In this document: piece by piece, positions 1 to 12,296 of the stretch
Layout: the number at the start of each line of letters is the position of its first letter
Position numbering within the stretch: the first letter of the stretch is position 1
Origin: Salvia splendens
Lineage: Eukaryota; Streptophyta; Magnoliopsida; Lamiales; Lamiaceae
Length of the DNA stretch: 64,000 nt
NCBI RefSeq assembly: GCF_004379255.2
Contig: NC_056048.1
Coordinates: 15,089,197 to 15,153,196 of the forward strand
Direction: 5' to 3'
The notes under the pieces: model-generated
What the model was told of the DNA's origin: nothing
What the model saw: only the letters and a program-made list of their open reading frames with translations
Database searches by the model: none
Made by a program: the position numbers and the translations under genes

Positions 1-407
1 TGTTAGAGTAATGAAGTTTTTACGATGTATCATCTTAAATCCAATCCTAGCATGGATGATGTATTTTGGATGATGTATTTTCGAAGGTTTTGGTTGTGTA
101 GAATTAGACATCTTTTGTTGAACAAATATTTTATTGGTAATAATATGGATAGTAGTATAATAGATAGTTGGAAAAGTAGATTTTGTTTCAGTTTTGTTTA
201 TACTATGAGCTACTGGAGTGTAGAGAGAGTAACAGAGAAGTAATAGCGGTCTACTTTTGTAGATGTAATAATTAATTGTTGTTGATAATGGTAGTAGTTT
301 TCAGAGATAAACATCTTGTCAACATTTTTAATTTATTAAATATTTTTTTTCAATATTTGGTATGCATATTTTGTTATGCTACATGTAGAGATTTCTAACA
401 ACTATAA
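1..407. other. Arm sequence without recognised gene
   Basis: AT-rich sequence matching the right arm in inverted orientation (48,509-48,333 and 47,272-47,065). It holds the empty site for the PIF element found at 47,276-48,329: the arms join here with a single TAA near position 210. No coding region is supported. Confidence 0.6.
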
Positions 408-1539
408 GGTCATCCACAACGTTGTTCCTATACCGTTCCTAAAATGTTCCTTAAACTACTATTTGTGGGCCCCACTGTACTTTTTTACTCCATTCCTTAA
501 CTAAGGAACGAAACCTGCAACCCTCCGTTTCTTATTCGTTCCTTAACCGTTCCTTAAATTACTATTCATTCAATTTCATTTCTTATTTTTATTTCCAACC
601 CAATTCAATTAAAACAAACACACTTTATTAAATAAAATAAACTTACAACATAAAATTCGTAAAAAAACATAATTTAATAATTTCCTAAAAAATAAAAGGA
701 CACAATTTTAATAATTTCATCCGCCAAAGTTTGCCCAAATGTGCTCAATTAGATCCTGTTGGTGTTGGGTGTGGGCGCTAGAGTCGCGTGTCCTTGCACG
801 AATAGATAACCGTTCTTGTATAGACGGATGCGCTCCACTTCGAGCGGACTACTTGCAGTTGAGCTTCCGGGGGATTCAGGGTCGATCCAATTTCCCGCCT
901 CGGGTCCTTCGTCTTGGACAATCATGTTGTGCAAGATTACGTACGGGAGCGTCGTTGGGGCGGCGCGGCTTCTTCCGCCTCCCGTCGTCGATCTTCTTCA
1001 AGTGATTGTTCCAATATTTGACGCATTTGTTCAAAAGGATCCATTAGTTTGATTAAATTTGGGAGAAGAAAAACAGAGTTGATTTGAGATGAAAATTGGG
1101 GTGGAAATAGAGAGGATTTGAGAGGAATAGATGTGTGTTTGTGAGTGAAATGAGTATGAAATAGGAGTATTTATAGAGTAAATAAATTAAAAATAAATAA
1201 ATAATAAATAAATAACGGATACAAAAAAACGGTAACAATACCGTTGCAAAAAAAAAATTATTAAATTCGATTTTTTTTTTAAAAAATGAATTATTGCGTC
1301 ACCGTGGCGAAACCCACTCGCGGGGCAGCGAGTGGGCGTCACGCGTCGAATGAGAGCCTGCCACGTCGCCTCGGCGCGTGGCAGAACGTGTCGTGCCGCG
1401 TGCCGCGTGCCGCGGCAATGACACCCGGAACGGCATCGGCACGGAATGGCGACGAAACAGCGGCTGCAACGCGTGCCGCCGCGGAACCGTTCCTCCAGAA
1501 CGGCATAGGCACCGCAACGGCACAGCGTTGCGGGTGCTC
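408..1539 (-). mobile_element. PIF/Harbinger element, internally deleted derivative
   Basis: A 1,132-bp element bounded by TAA target duplications (405-407 and 1,540-1,542). The ends start GGTCATCCACAACG and, on the other strand, GAGCACCCGCAACG. The right arm has the empty site near 47,064. Inside are the first about 100 bp and last about 200 bp of the transposase gene found whole at 49,742-50,992, fused at a TACGT motif that occurs at both original sites. A TATA box (1,168-1,175, minus strand), the palindrome at 1,313-1,336 and both subterminal regions are kept. It is therefore a non-autonomous deletion derivative that could be mobilised in trans. Confidence 0.88.
729..1044 (-). pseudogene. 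PIF/Harbinger transposase remnant (N-terminus fused to C-terminus)
   Basis: Starting at the ATG at 1,044 on the minus strand, the first 35 or so codons match the N-terminus of the transposase at 49,742 (MDPFEQMRQIL). The reading then jumps to the C-terminal ILHNMIVQDEGPE region, in another frame, with a stop at 937-939. The whole catalytic DDE domain is deleted, so the product cannot be a transposase. The C-terminal part is readable from 934 to about 729. Confidence 0.85.
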
Positions 1540-1572
1540 TAAAGATGTATGTATATATCTCAATAAAAGTAA

Positions 1573-2467
1573 CAGTGTCCACTGTAAGGCGGATACTCCC
1601 AATAGTCCCGCCCCATTTTTTGTCCATAGTCCCAGTTTTGTTGCCCATAGCCCCAAAATTTTATTTCCGCCACTATAGTGGACACCTCCAATAGCCCCCA
1701 AATTTTATAATCAATTTTCATTTTATAATGTTTCAAGTAATTATGAATAAATTTATCAGGCTATACGTAATTAGAAGAAGACGACTATACGAATTAAAAT
1801 TAAAATTAAAACTATAGTTAAAATTAAATTTAAAATTAAATTTACACAATAAATTAAATTTAAAATTAAAATTAAAATTACACACTAAATTTAATCTAGT
1901 ACAAATTACTAAGATGTTTACACTACGCCACCACCTCCCCTACGTGCCCACACTTCTTCAATCAAATCGGCCTGGAGTGTGTTATGTGATGTGGTCCTGC
2001 GCATATCAGCGAAGCGTTGGATCAAATATTCATTGCTCCGTGGTACGCTCATCTGGATCTGCGCGGAGACAACACCGTGACTTGTACTTGTGCCCTCTTC
2101 CGGCGCCCATCGCTCTGCCGCAAATCCTTCATCTTCTATTATCATATTATGCAATATGATACATGCTAACATAATATTCGCGATATCATCTTCGTGCCAA
2201 ACTCGTGCTGGTCACCGTATAATAGCCCACCGCGATTGGAGGACACCAAAAGCCCGCTCAACATCATTCCTAGCACTCTCTTGTTTGCGCGCAAAATATT
2301 GTTTTTTCGGTCCAACCGGTTGGCGGACAGTCTTCACGAATACGGGCCACCGCGGATATATCCCATCTGCCAAATAGTCGCCCCTACTGTACTGCGTGCC
2401 GTTGGCTACGAAGCTAATTTCTGGACCCTCCCCCGGCACTCCTCGTTGAAGAGCGGCGACGACTGAA
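1573..2467 (-). mobile_element. Truncated PIF/Harbinger element, GTCCACTAT-TIR family
   Basis: The left end (GTGTCCACTGTAAGGCGG, after a TAA at 1,570-1,572) and the adjoining 130 bp match the end of the element at 47,276 and the MITE at 56,447. The other end is missing: the transposase coding sequence stops abruptly near 2,460 and is followed directly by arm sequence (GCTTTATG motif). The N-terminal half and one TIR were therefore lost. Confidence 0.7.
1918..2439 (-). pseudogene. PIF/Harbinger transposase, C-terminal fragment
   Basis: Minus-strand reading gives DYLADGIYPRWPVFVKT, then DVERAFGVLQ (which carries the third catalytic acid of DDE_Tnp_4) and ACIILHNMI near the end. This is the C-terminal part of a PIF/Harbinger nuclease. 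One in-frame TGA interrupts it at 2,212-2,214, and the N-terminal two thirds are absent. Residues differ clearly from the transposase at 49,742, so it belongs to a different subfamily. Confidence 0.85.
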
Positions 2468-2656
2468 GAACATTTATGCTTTATGTTTGCCTTTGATTAT
2501 TAATATAATAATAATTATTATTATTAGTAATAATAGTATTTATTAATAACGTATGTTTCTATTAGTTAATTAATTGTATATTTTGTTTTATATATTTGTT
2601 TATCTAAAATATTTTTTTATTAAATTGAAATTTTTAGATTAACATGTTTTGATTTT

Positions 2657-2944
2657 TTGTGTATGATTAAAACTTTAAATTTGATAATGATATTGATATT
2701 GATATTGTGTTTTTCAAATGAAGGTTGGACACAACATGTAACTGCAATGGAAATGCGGAAAGTTGTTCTTACGGGTCATCGCCGACATTATTCAATGAAG
2801 GTAACCCAAAGTGATAATGCAATAATTTTGCATACCGAGTGGAGGATTTTCTTTGATGAAAATGGTTTGGAAATTGGGAGCATACTTACTTTCATGCTCT
2901 TACTAGATGCATACATCACTTTCAAGGTTGCTATTGAACCATGA
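2657..2944 (+). pseudogene. B3-domain (REM-like) gene fragment, left-arm copy
   Basis: The translated segment contains VVLTGHRRHYSMKV, then TEWRIFFDENGLEIGS and FMLLLDAYITFKVAIEP before a stop. The spacing of W, F, L, G and the final hydrophobic strand is that of the C-terminal half of a plant B3 DNA-binding domain, as in REM proteins. The upstream half is not visible. The same piece lies on the minus strand at 44,886-46,799, split by a PIF element, and a diverged copy lies at 51,373-51,672. It converges on the B3 gene at 3,585-13,083. Probably an exon of a decayed gene. Confidence 0.7.
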
Positions 2945-3584
2945 GATTTTGAAACTTCCATGATACAATATATTACTTTTTTGTGTAATTTTTTATTTGT
3001 CATAATTATAAGATGTTTGTGCCCAGGGGGCATTAGTGCTTAACTAATTAATAACTATGATTATATGTTTAGTTGTTTGGATTTTGTAGATGTGCTGAAT
3101 TATTGTTGTTTTTTAAGGAGGTTTTGACTTGGTAATTCATTTAGTATGTTTATTTGTATAACAAATTTATAACAGATTCCATGATATATTATATTTTTAA
3201 TAAATAATATGTTATCTATAAATATAATTGCATTATATATAATATCGTTTTATTTGACTCTTGCAAAGATTCTTAAAGTTGTTAATTTCTTATGCTTTAA
3301 TTATTAATATATTAAAATCTGAGTACATACAAAATGGTTATTATATTATCATTAATAAAGTTATAATGTTATATTAATATATTTGACATATTATGTATTA
3401 CTTAACTGATAATACTTGGCAATTTTTAATATAGTATCAAAGTCTCAATATAATATACGACAAAATAGATACTAATTCATGAGTATATGCAAAATATTGC
3501 CTACTACTAATAGAGTACTAAAAAATAGTCGATTAAATATATATTGTTTGTTTCTCAAAATTGAATTTTTCAAATTAACTTACC
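2945..3584. other. AT-rich arm sequence, no gene seen
   Basis: Matches 44,230-44,885 in inverted orientation. No open frame with recognisable similarity was found. It separates the ends of the two convergent B3 fragments. Confidence 0.5.
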
Positions 3585-3855
3585 TGGTTAGGGTATTTTT
3601 CAAACCATTCCATGTCGTCAGTTGTCATTACTGCATAAGATATCGTGCAAGATTATTTTTTTATTTATCAATCAAATAAATATTGGTGTATAGAGTTAAA
3701 ATATAAATTATGGATTAAGTATGATTTACCTCGGCCACAGTAACTTTGAATTTGATGGTAGGGGTACTGCTTATCAACTCAAACTTCAATTGCATTCCAT
3801 CACACAAAGAGCAGTCTTTGAGGAAACTTGAGCATCCTGTGGAGATTGTCACCCT

Positions 3856-4034
3856 TGTTGAAAGATATGAGTATTATTCATTCAACTTGTTCATTCAATT
3901 ACAATAGGTATGCCTCTTTTAAATAGGCCAATGGTTACATAAAAATGGCAAGATTTGCCCTAATACTCATTCCTTAATTAATTTCTTTTCCTTGCTTACC
4001 TATTTTCCTTACTTACATATTTTCCTTTCTAACA
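3856..4034 (-). repeat. Copia 3' LTR
   Basis: 179-bp direct repeat of 8,764-8,942, with 4 substitutions between them and no indels. It starts TGTTGAAAG and ends TCTAACA. Confidence 0.97.
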
Positions 4035-6631
4035 CTCCCCCTCAAGTTAAGTAATGAGATTACCATACTTAACTTGCCCAATACCTCATGGAAGCTTCTT
4101 GCATCGACAACTTTCGTGAGTATATCCGCCAACTGATCTTCAGATCTCACAAAAGGAAGTTCTACTGTCTTGGCCTCTATATTGTCCTTGATGAAATGTC
4201 GATCCACCTCGACATGTTTTGTCCGATCATGCTGAACTGGATTTTCAGATATACTGATTGCCGCCTTATTATCACAGAACAACTTACATGACTTCTGTGA
4301 GTTTAAGTTCAACTCAGTCATCAATTTCCTCAGCCACAGAATCTCAGTCAACCCACTCTTAATCCCTCGAAATTCAGCTTCTGCACTTGACAAGACTACC
4401 ACTTTCTGTTTTTTGCTTCTCCACGTGACAAGATTTCCTCCCACAAAGGTAAAATATCCAGCAGTTGATTTTCTGTCATTTGGGTTCCCTGCCCAATCAG
4501 CATCTGTGAAGCCATGAATCTCTAAATATCCATGATTCTCGAATAGAATCCCATGGTTCCCTGTCCCTTTCAGATATCGAACAATCCTCAGTGCTGCTTC
4601 CTAGTGAGCTACTTGAGGTGCATGCATAAACTGACTAACTACTCCAACTGCATAAGCTATGTCGGGTCTAGTGTGGGATAGGTATATCAATTTCCCAACT
4701 AAACGTTGATATCTCGTGTGGTGAGTGGCTTCAGCTCCTTCAACTATCCGCAGACCATGATTCTGAACCATAGGAGTATCTGCTGGCTTACAGTCCAGTA
4801 GTTCTGTCTCGGTTAACAAGTCAAGTACATATTTCCTCTGACTGATGAAGATCCTCTTCTTTGACCTTAGCACTTCTATACCCAAAAAGTACTTTAGTAA
4901 TCCCAAGTCCTTCATTTCAAACTCTGCAAATAAATTCTTCCTTAGCTTGCTTATTTCCTCTTCATCATCTCCCGTGAGATTCATGTCATCTACATAGATG
5001 ATGAGGCATGTGATCTTTCCTTCTCTTTTCTTCAAGAATAATGTATGATCAGAGTTGCTTTGTTCATACCCATACTTCTTCATTGCCTCAGAGAATCTCC
5101 CAAACCAAGCTCTAGGTGACTGCTTTAGCCCATATAGTGTTCGTTTTAGTTTGCAAATCTTTCCTCCTTCGAAATCTCCAACAAATCCAGGTGGTGGCTC
5201 CATGTAAATGGGCTTCTTCAGTTCCCCATGTAAGAATGCGTTTGTCACGTCGAACTGATGTAGTGGCCATTCCCTGACTGCCGCTATTGAGAATAGCACT
5301 CGAATAGTACTCATCTTTGCTACCGGTGAGAATGTTTCAGCATAATCAACTCCATAAGTCTGAGTGTATCCTTTGGCCACAAGTCTCGCCTTATACCTTT
5401 CAATCGACCCATCTGGCCTCCGTTTGATAGTGAAGACCCATCTGCATCCCACAGTTCGAACTCCATCAGGTTTAAGACATACTTCCCATGTATTGTTCTT
5501 CATCAGAGCCCGCATTTCTACTAGCATTGCTTCTCGCCAGTGAGCAATTTTCATAGCCTCCTCGGCCGTATATGGGATTTCTTCTTCTTCGTAAAGTGCT
5601 GCTTCAAACGCCCTAGCCATCTCTGTTAGATTTGCTTTAGCTAGAGTCGCCATAGAATATCGGCTTCTACTAATCCTCTCAGGAATGTATCTCTTAGCCG
5701 GGACCCCACGAGTAGTTCTGTTGGGGAGTATATAGCGGCCGGTATCACCATCAATTGTTGCATTCTCATTCTCGTCTACACCAAAAGTGTCAGGGGTAAT
5801 AACTGTATTATCTGAGCTAGTTTCAGGAATTACCTCAGATATCACTAGAGGAGGACTCGATTCAGGCGTGGGCGGTTGAGGAGGCTCTACAGCAGATGTG
5901 ACTGACTTGGCAGTGACACTAGCTTGTTCTGTTGGTTCCACGATCGAGATACTTGGATGTGGCATCGGCGAACTGAGGGGTCCAATTTTATCACACTCCC
6001 CCTGAACAGCACTCTCCCCCTGACCCCGAGGTTGAGTGTGATAGAAGTATTCACTTTCTAGAAAATTACAATTCATGGTTGTTATAACCTTCCTAGACCC
6101 CGGGTGATAGCATCGATAGCCCTTCTGATTTATCCCATACCCCAAAAAAACACATTTTATTGCACATGCAGAAAATTTTCCTCTTTCGTGTTTCGGTACA
6201 TGCACATAAACGGAACAACCAAAGATTTTGAGCCGTAGTGTGAGAGGTGGGGGAATATCAGTAAGGGATGCGAGAGTCTGCAAAGGAGTTTTCATACCCA
6301 AAATTTTTGTAGGCAAACGATTAATCAGGTAGACAGCAGTGGCAACAGCTTCGGGCCATAAAAATTTAGGAACATTTGAGTAAAAAAACAGGGCTCTCGT
6401 GACCTCTAGGATTATCCTATTCTTTCGTTCAGCTACACCATTTTGTTCAGGAGTGTAAGGACAAGTAGTTTGATGAACTAACCCCTTTTCTTTAAAAAAA
6501 TCGGTCATGTCTTTGTTAACAAATTTCCTACCATTATCGGATCTAAGAATTTTGATCGTGGTTTGGAACTGTGTCTGGATCATTATAAAGAAATGGGTAA
6601 ATTTTTCAAAAACGTCAGATTTATGCTTCAA
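4013..6631 (-). pseudogene. pol: Copia integrase core, reverse transcriptase and RNase H
   Basis: In the new frame: the rest of the integrase core (SDNGRKFVN, then PEQNGVAERKN with the catalytic Glu), then the RVT_2 reverse transcriptase (VFTIKRRPDGSIERYKARLV, DVTNAFLHGEL, and YVDD at the active site), and RNase H with SSAEAEF and the KHVEVDRHFIKD block. A TAG at 4,601-4,603 cuts between RT and RNase H, and the frame then resumes to about 4,013. With the upstream stops, the polyprotein has at least three nonsense changes and one frameshift, so the copy is not autonomous. Confidence 0.95.
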
Positions 6632-7676
6632 AAAATACCCAAGTCAATCTAGTGCAGTCATCCACAAAAATGAGAAAATATTTAAAACCATGATCACCAA
6701 CAATAGGAGCTAGACCCCAAACATCGGCATGCACTAGAGAAAAAATAGTCTTAACGCGAGTATCACTTGATCTAAAGGGTTGTCTGTGGTTTTTTGCCAA
6801 AACACAAGATTCGCAAGTAATATCCTTAAAATGGGAAAACTTTGGAAAAAGCAATTTTAAATAACCCGAGGATGGATGCCCCAATCTGCGGTGCCACAAC
6901 CAAGCTTCCCGATTTGCAGATCCGTGAGCAAGCATCGCGGTGCCACCTTGTTGAGTAATCACATCCACATAATAAAGACCTTGACGCTCAGTGCCACGCC
7001 CAATTATCATCCTCGTCCTGATATCCTGTAATACACAGAAATTTGGATGCATTAGTAACGTACAGTTTAATTCTTTCGTCACGTGGCTGATAGACATAAG
7101 TTTATGAGATAATTTGGGCACATAGAGACAATTTGTAAGCTTTAGGGTTGGGGATATTTCAATGGTTCCACTCCCACCCACAGCGGTCAACTCTCCATCG
7201 GCAGTTTGAATTTGGCTTTTAGTTGCCCCATTAAATTCAGAAAAATCTTTCATATCGTAGGTCATAATATCAGTTGCCCCACAATCAAAAATTCACTCAC
7301 TCTCCTTAGGGTCAATTTTACTTTGGGAAATGCATGCAATAGGTATATGTTCCAAGGGTGCAAAACGATTTGGGCTTAAGACGGAATTTTCAGACAGTTT
7401 TGGGGTCAAACGTGGAATATAGTCTTTCTGGGGTCCTAACTGTAATTTTCCCGGGTCATATTGCATATATTCTGAACTATAAGGACCAGAAATTAAATTA
7501 CTCATGCTTTGGGGTTTATTCTGAAAATCAAATTGGGGATCGGGGTTTCTCAACCCCAATCCGTTACCTCCATATGACCCGCCTCCTTTCTTCTCCGCGA
7601 AGGCTGCCTCGCCGGGCCTGCCGCCTCCACCCGGTTGAGGACCGGTATCTCCTGCTCTCCCACGGGTGTTAGTCAT
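6621..7676 (-). pseudogene. pol: Copia protease and integrase N-terminal region
   Basis: From 7,676 the reading continues in the gag frame, with a Gly-rich linker. A TGA at 7,293-7,295 sits just before the protease active-site block (FDCGATD). From 7,265 come the pre-integrase segment (CLYVPKLSHKLMSIS), the zinc-binding HRRLGH and CESC pairs, and the first integrase Asp (HADVWG). A one-base change in a T run near 6,631 shifts the frame, giving a stop at 6,621-6,623. Confidence 0.92.
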
Positions 7677-7751
7677 CTCCCTATTCCCTGCTCCTTGCGG
7701 AAATAATCCGCCTCCATCTTCGACTCCGATAGCTAATCGAGCTTTAGCCTT

Positions 7752-8678
7752 TTAAGTTTCATCCCACCATTCCGGAAATCCAACGAGGAGGAAACAGGTA
7801 TCTCGGGTATGTCTTTGTTTTCCGCAATGAGAGCACCATAATTTTGATTTGTCGGGTTTGAAACCGCCTTGGCGATTGGGCTGTTGCGCGGCAGTTCGTG
7901 GTGGTGGCTGTTTTGGTCGCGGTGATGGCTGGTTTCTGACGGCGAACCCGTGTCCGACTTGGCCCGATGATGATCCATCGTTGATTGCGCCGGTCTGGGG
8001 ATCGATGTCTGCTGCTGGCATGATTTTCAACCGCGTAGCTTCTCGTTTTACCAGACCGTATGCGGTCTCGGCTGAGGGCAACGGAGTTTCCTTGAGAATA
8101 TCCCTTCGGATCCCGTCATATCTTGCATTCAAGCCTGTTAGGAATTTGAACAGCCGTCTTGTTGCTACATACGTTCGAAGTTGGCTAATCCCCTTGTCGC
8201 AGCAATCCACAGGTTGATGTTGGCATCGGTCAATTTCGACCCAGATTTCGTGGAGATGTCGCCAATATGTTTCTAGCCCATGTTCCCCTTGCACGATTCG
8301 GCCTGCCTTTTCCTCTAGATCGTACAACAGATATGGATCTGCAGTACTTTCGAATGTAGTTTGTAGGCTCTCCCACAGAGCTTGCACGGTTTGGTGATGT
8401 GCAAAGTCGACAACAATTTCTGTTTCGACGTTGTCAATTATCCATGAGAACACTGTCATATCGGCTTCCTCCCATTCTGTGTACCCCTTCATTCCAGGTT
8501 CCGGCGGCTGCGGTGTACCGGTGATATACCTATTTGCTCGTCTTCCCATGATGGCTACTCTCATTAGCCGTTTCCATAGGGGATAATTCATCCCGTTGAG
8601 TTTAACGGCTAGAGTAACATTCTTACTCATCTTTAATCGTGTCTCCTCCATATTTGGTTTCTCTTTATCGTCTGACAT
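7752..8678 (-). pseudogene. gag: Copia gag (UBN2-type capsid plus zinc knuckle)
   Basis: 308 codons starting MSDDKEKPN just inside the 5' LTR. The middle is the UBN2/retrotran_gag capsid region (YPLWKRLMRVAI, then ALWESLQTTF and LYDLEEKAGRI). Near the C-terminus is a CCHC zinc knuckle, CSHCGKQRHTRDTC. The frame is the same as the downstream protease region. A TAA at 7,752-7,754 now separates gag from pol, where the family normally has a single gag-pol polyprotein. Confidence 0.93.
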
Positions 8679-8763
8679 GTTGCAGGTTGGGAATAACCGC
8701 CTTCTTGGTCGGGAAAGGTATTAGGCTATGATGATTTTGTTCTGAGCCTTTGCTCTGGTACCA

Positions 8764-8942
8764 TGTTGAAAGATATGAGTATTATTCATTCAACTTGTTC
8801 ATTCAATTACAATAGGTACGCCTCTTTTAAATAGGCCAAGGGTTACATAAAAATGACAAGATTTGCCCTAATACTCATTCCTTAATTAATTTCTTTTCCT
8901 TGCTTACCTATTTTTCTTACTTACATATTTTCCTTTCTAACA
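8764..8942 (-). repeat. Copia 5' LTR
   Basis: 179-bp partner of 3,856-4,034. On the minus strand it is followed at once by the tRNA-Met-like primer site, which fixes it as the 5' LTR and fixes the element's orientation. Confidence 0.97.
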
Positions 8943-9146
8943 ACCCTATCTTCAGCCTTCTTCAACATTGTTTGCCATGTTTTCTCTTGGAATTCCAAAA
9001 TTGCCACTTCAATAACTTTGTCTATCACATGTGTACTCCAAAAATGGATTGGTATGTGCTGTAATGTTGATTACATTAATTTATCAATTTCGATTGTTCA
9101 ATTTATAATAAATTAACACAATCATTATCAAATATATATATATATA

Positions 9147-10653
9147 GAGTCGTGATCATATGATAACCCCTAAATATCGTAATAACCCTATAACCAAATC
9201 TGGACCACACATATTTCTAATCATGCGGTTGAGATTCAAACTTAGATTTACTTCATAAAAAAAAGCGCGGGGGTAAAACTGTCATTTCCCTCATTTAATT
9301 TCTGAATTTCGCCAAATATCACGTAAAATGATAAAATGATAAAATGATATGTTTATTGCATAGAATGATAGTTTTGCCGGATAGAATGATACTCTGAGTT
9401 GATAAAATGTTACTTTTGACTGACTGATAAAATGATAGGTTTATTGCATAGAATGATAGTTTTGTCGGATAGAATGATACTCTGAGTTGATAAAATGATA
9501 CTTTTGACTGACTGATAAAATGATAAAATGATAGGTTTATTGCATAGAATGATAGTTTTGCCGGATAGAATGATACTCTGAGTTGATAAAATGATACTTT
9601 TGACTGACTGATAAAATGATATATGTTAGGTTTATTGCATAGAATGATAGTTTTTCCGGATAAAATGATACTCTGAGTTGATAAAATGATACTTTTAGCT
9701 TATAAATGTTAGGTTTACTGCATAAAACAATAGTTTTGCCGGATAGAATGATAGTTTTACCGGGTAGAATGATAGTTTCAGCCGATAGAATGATAGGTAT
9801 TTTTGGTGTATAAAATGAAATTTTTGTTTAATAAAATGATACTTTTACCTGATAAAATGATAATCTAAGCGGATAAAATGACAAGAACCTTATAAAAATG
9901 ATACTCTGAGTTGATAAAATGATACGTTTACTGCTTAGTAGGTTTGTATATTATGTATTGTGCCGATTATATTAGGTTTATTGCATAGAATGATAGTTCT
10001 GCCGGATAGAATGATACTCTGAGTTGATAAAATGATACTTTTGACTGACTGATAAAATGATATATGTTAGGATTAGTGCATAGAATGAGAGTTTTGCCGG
10101 ATAGAATGATACTCTGAGTTGATAAAATGATACTTTTGACTGACTGATAAAATGATAAAATGATAGGTTTATTGCATAGAATGATAGTTTTGCCGGATAG
10201 AATGATACTCTGAGTTGATAAAATGATACTTTTGACTGACTAATAAAATGATAAAATGATATATGTTAGGTTTATTGCATAGAATGATAGTTTTATCGGA
10301 TAGAATGATACTCTGAGTTGATAAAATGATACTTTAGACTGACTGATAAAATGATAAACTGATATATGTTAGGTTTATTGCATAGAATGATAGTTTTGCC
10401 GGATAGAATGATACTCTGAGTTGATAAAATGATACTTTTGACTGACTGATAAAATGAGTGAAATTCAGAAATTAAATGAGCGAAATTTGGATACGTCAAT
10501 TTTATCATGAGCGAAATGACATATTTACCCCCGCGCTTTTTTTTATGAAGTAAATCTAAGTTTTAATCTAGACCACGTGATTTTAAAAATATGTGGTCCA
10601 GATTTAGTTATAGGGTTATTACGGAAATTGGGGTTATCATTATAATGCACCCC
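9147..10653. mobile_element. Non-autonomous TIR element in a (TA)n tract (element A)
   Basis: 1,507 bp flanked on both sides by (TA)n. The ends form an imperfect terminal inverted repeat of about 110 bp that includes GATAACCCC, CGTAATAACCCTATAAC and the AAAAAAGCGCGGGGGTAAA block. There is no coding capacity. The interior is a minisatellite. The right arm has only a plain (TA)n at the equivalent intron position (43,770-43,790). The behaviour resembles microsatellite-targeting MITEs such as rice micron; family membership is not established. Confidence 0.75.
9320..10455. repeat. Minisatellite inside element A
   Basis: About ten imperfect copies of a unit of roughly 100 bp built from ATAAAATGATA, ATAGAATGATAG, TTTGCCGGATAGAATG and CTCTGAGTTG words. 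Copies vary in length by gain or loss of AAATGATA. Open frames across it are repeat artefacts. Confidence 0.85.
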
Positions 10654-10675
10654 TATATATATATATATATATATA

Positions 10676-12296
10676 GGGATGTATTCATTTCCTTTTCCTA
10701 TATTTCCTCCTTTTTCCTTCTTAATATCAGCCATTAGATTAGAGAAATGGACGGTCAAGATCAACATTGGGTAATTAATCCCGTGTTGCATTATTTGTCC
10801 TATTTTGTGCATTATGAGGGTACAATAGTAATCTAATAATGGCTGGAAACCGCTACGAATAATGCACCACATGGTCACGAGTAATGCATATAATTGACTA
10901 TATAATGCACAATATGTGAACTGCAATGCATACGAATAAGATGTACCATGTTATGATGTTTGGACACACGTTTCTTGTTTCCCCTAAGGGTTTAATAAGC
11001 TTAGGGGCTAGGGTATAGTACGTAGACACGTATGTAATCTTCACATGGTAACGAGTAATGGATATAATTGACTATATAATGCACAATTTGTGAACTGCAA
11101 TGCATACGAACAAGATGTGTTGTGTTATGATGTTTGACACACGTTTCTTGTTTCCCCTAAGGGTTTAATAAGCTTAGGGGCTAGGGTATAGTACGTACGC
11201 ATTAATAACAAATTATAAAACGATACGAATAATTCACCAAATTGTCACGAGTAATGGATGTTATTAACTATATAATGCACAATATGTGAACTGCAATGCA
11301 TACGAATAAACTGTACCATGTTATGATGTTTGACACACGTTTCTTGTTTCCCCTAAGGGTTTAATAAGCTTAGGGGCTAGGGTATAGTACGTAGACATTA
11401 CTAAATGCACGTATGTAATCTTCAATCCGTTGACTAACCCATATACACAATACCTCTAATAATGCATAATATACTGAGATAATGACAATTAACAGCTACA
11501 TAATGCACTACCTAAACCAAATAATGCACATACGTATATTCCAATAACAACAATTTGTTAGTAATGTCTACGTACTATACCCTAGCCCCTAAGCTTATTA
11601 AACCCTTAGGGGAAACAAGAAACGTGTGTCAAACATCATAACATGGTACATCTTATTCGTATGCATTGCAGTTCACATATTGTGCATTATATAGTTAATA
11701 ACATCCATTACTCGTGACAATTTGGTGAATTATTCGTATCGTTTTATAATTTGTTATTAATGCGTACGTACTATACCCTAGCCCCTAAGCTTATAAAACC
11801 CTTAGGGGAAACAAGAAACGTGTGTCAAACATCATAACACAGCACATCTTGTTCGTATGCATTGCAGTTCACAAATTGTGCATTATATAGTCAATTATAT
11901 CCATTACTCGTTACCATGTGAAGATTACATACGTGTCTACGTACTATACCCTAGCCCCTAAGCTTATTAAACCCTTAGGGGAAACAAGAAACGTGTGTCC
12001 AAACATCATAACATGGTACATCTTATTCGTATGCATTGCAGTTCACATATTGTGCATTATATAGTCAATTATATGCATTACTCGTGACCATGTGGTGCAT
12101 TATTCGCAGATACCAAAATGTGGCAGTTACTTTTCCGTCAAATGTCAATAATAACCCTGTAATGCATACAACCACCTTCTATAATGCAACACGGAACCAG
12201 TTTTATAGAATCAATCTGATCCGTTGATGCCTTAGATCTAACGCGTAATATTAAGAAGGAAAAAGGATCTAAGATGTGAAAAGGAGAATAACGCTC

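Larger units (their letters stand above)
3856..8942 (-). mobile_element. Ty1/Copia LTR retrotransposon, complete but inactive
   Basis: A 5,087-bp element on the minus strand. LTRs of 179 bp (3,856-4,034 and 8,764-8,942) begin TG, end CA and differ at 4 positions. The target duplication is ACCCT (3,851-3,855 and 8,943-8,947). A primer site complementary to initiator Met tRNA (TGGTACCAGAGC on the minus strand, 8,752-8,763) lies beside the 5' LTR. A polypurine tract (about 4,035-4,046) lies beside the 3' LTR. The right arm has the empty site near 43,960. Short LTRs and total size resemble the Ale/Retrofit lineage; that lineage call is inference. Confidence 0.97.

Noticed and set aside
739..1052. 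Plus-strand ORFs of 78 and 88 codons
   Set aside because: Shadows of the minus-strand transposase remnant; the same antisense frames appear opposite 49,742-50,992.
3479..3679. Plus-strand 66-codon ORF conserved in both arms
   Set aside because: Conservation follows from the inverted duplication, and it overlaps the B3 exon 5 region on the other strand.
9320..10455. CRISPR-like regular repeats
   Set aside because: Contiguous tandem minisatellite without spacers, in plant DNA inside a TIR element.
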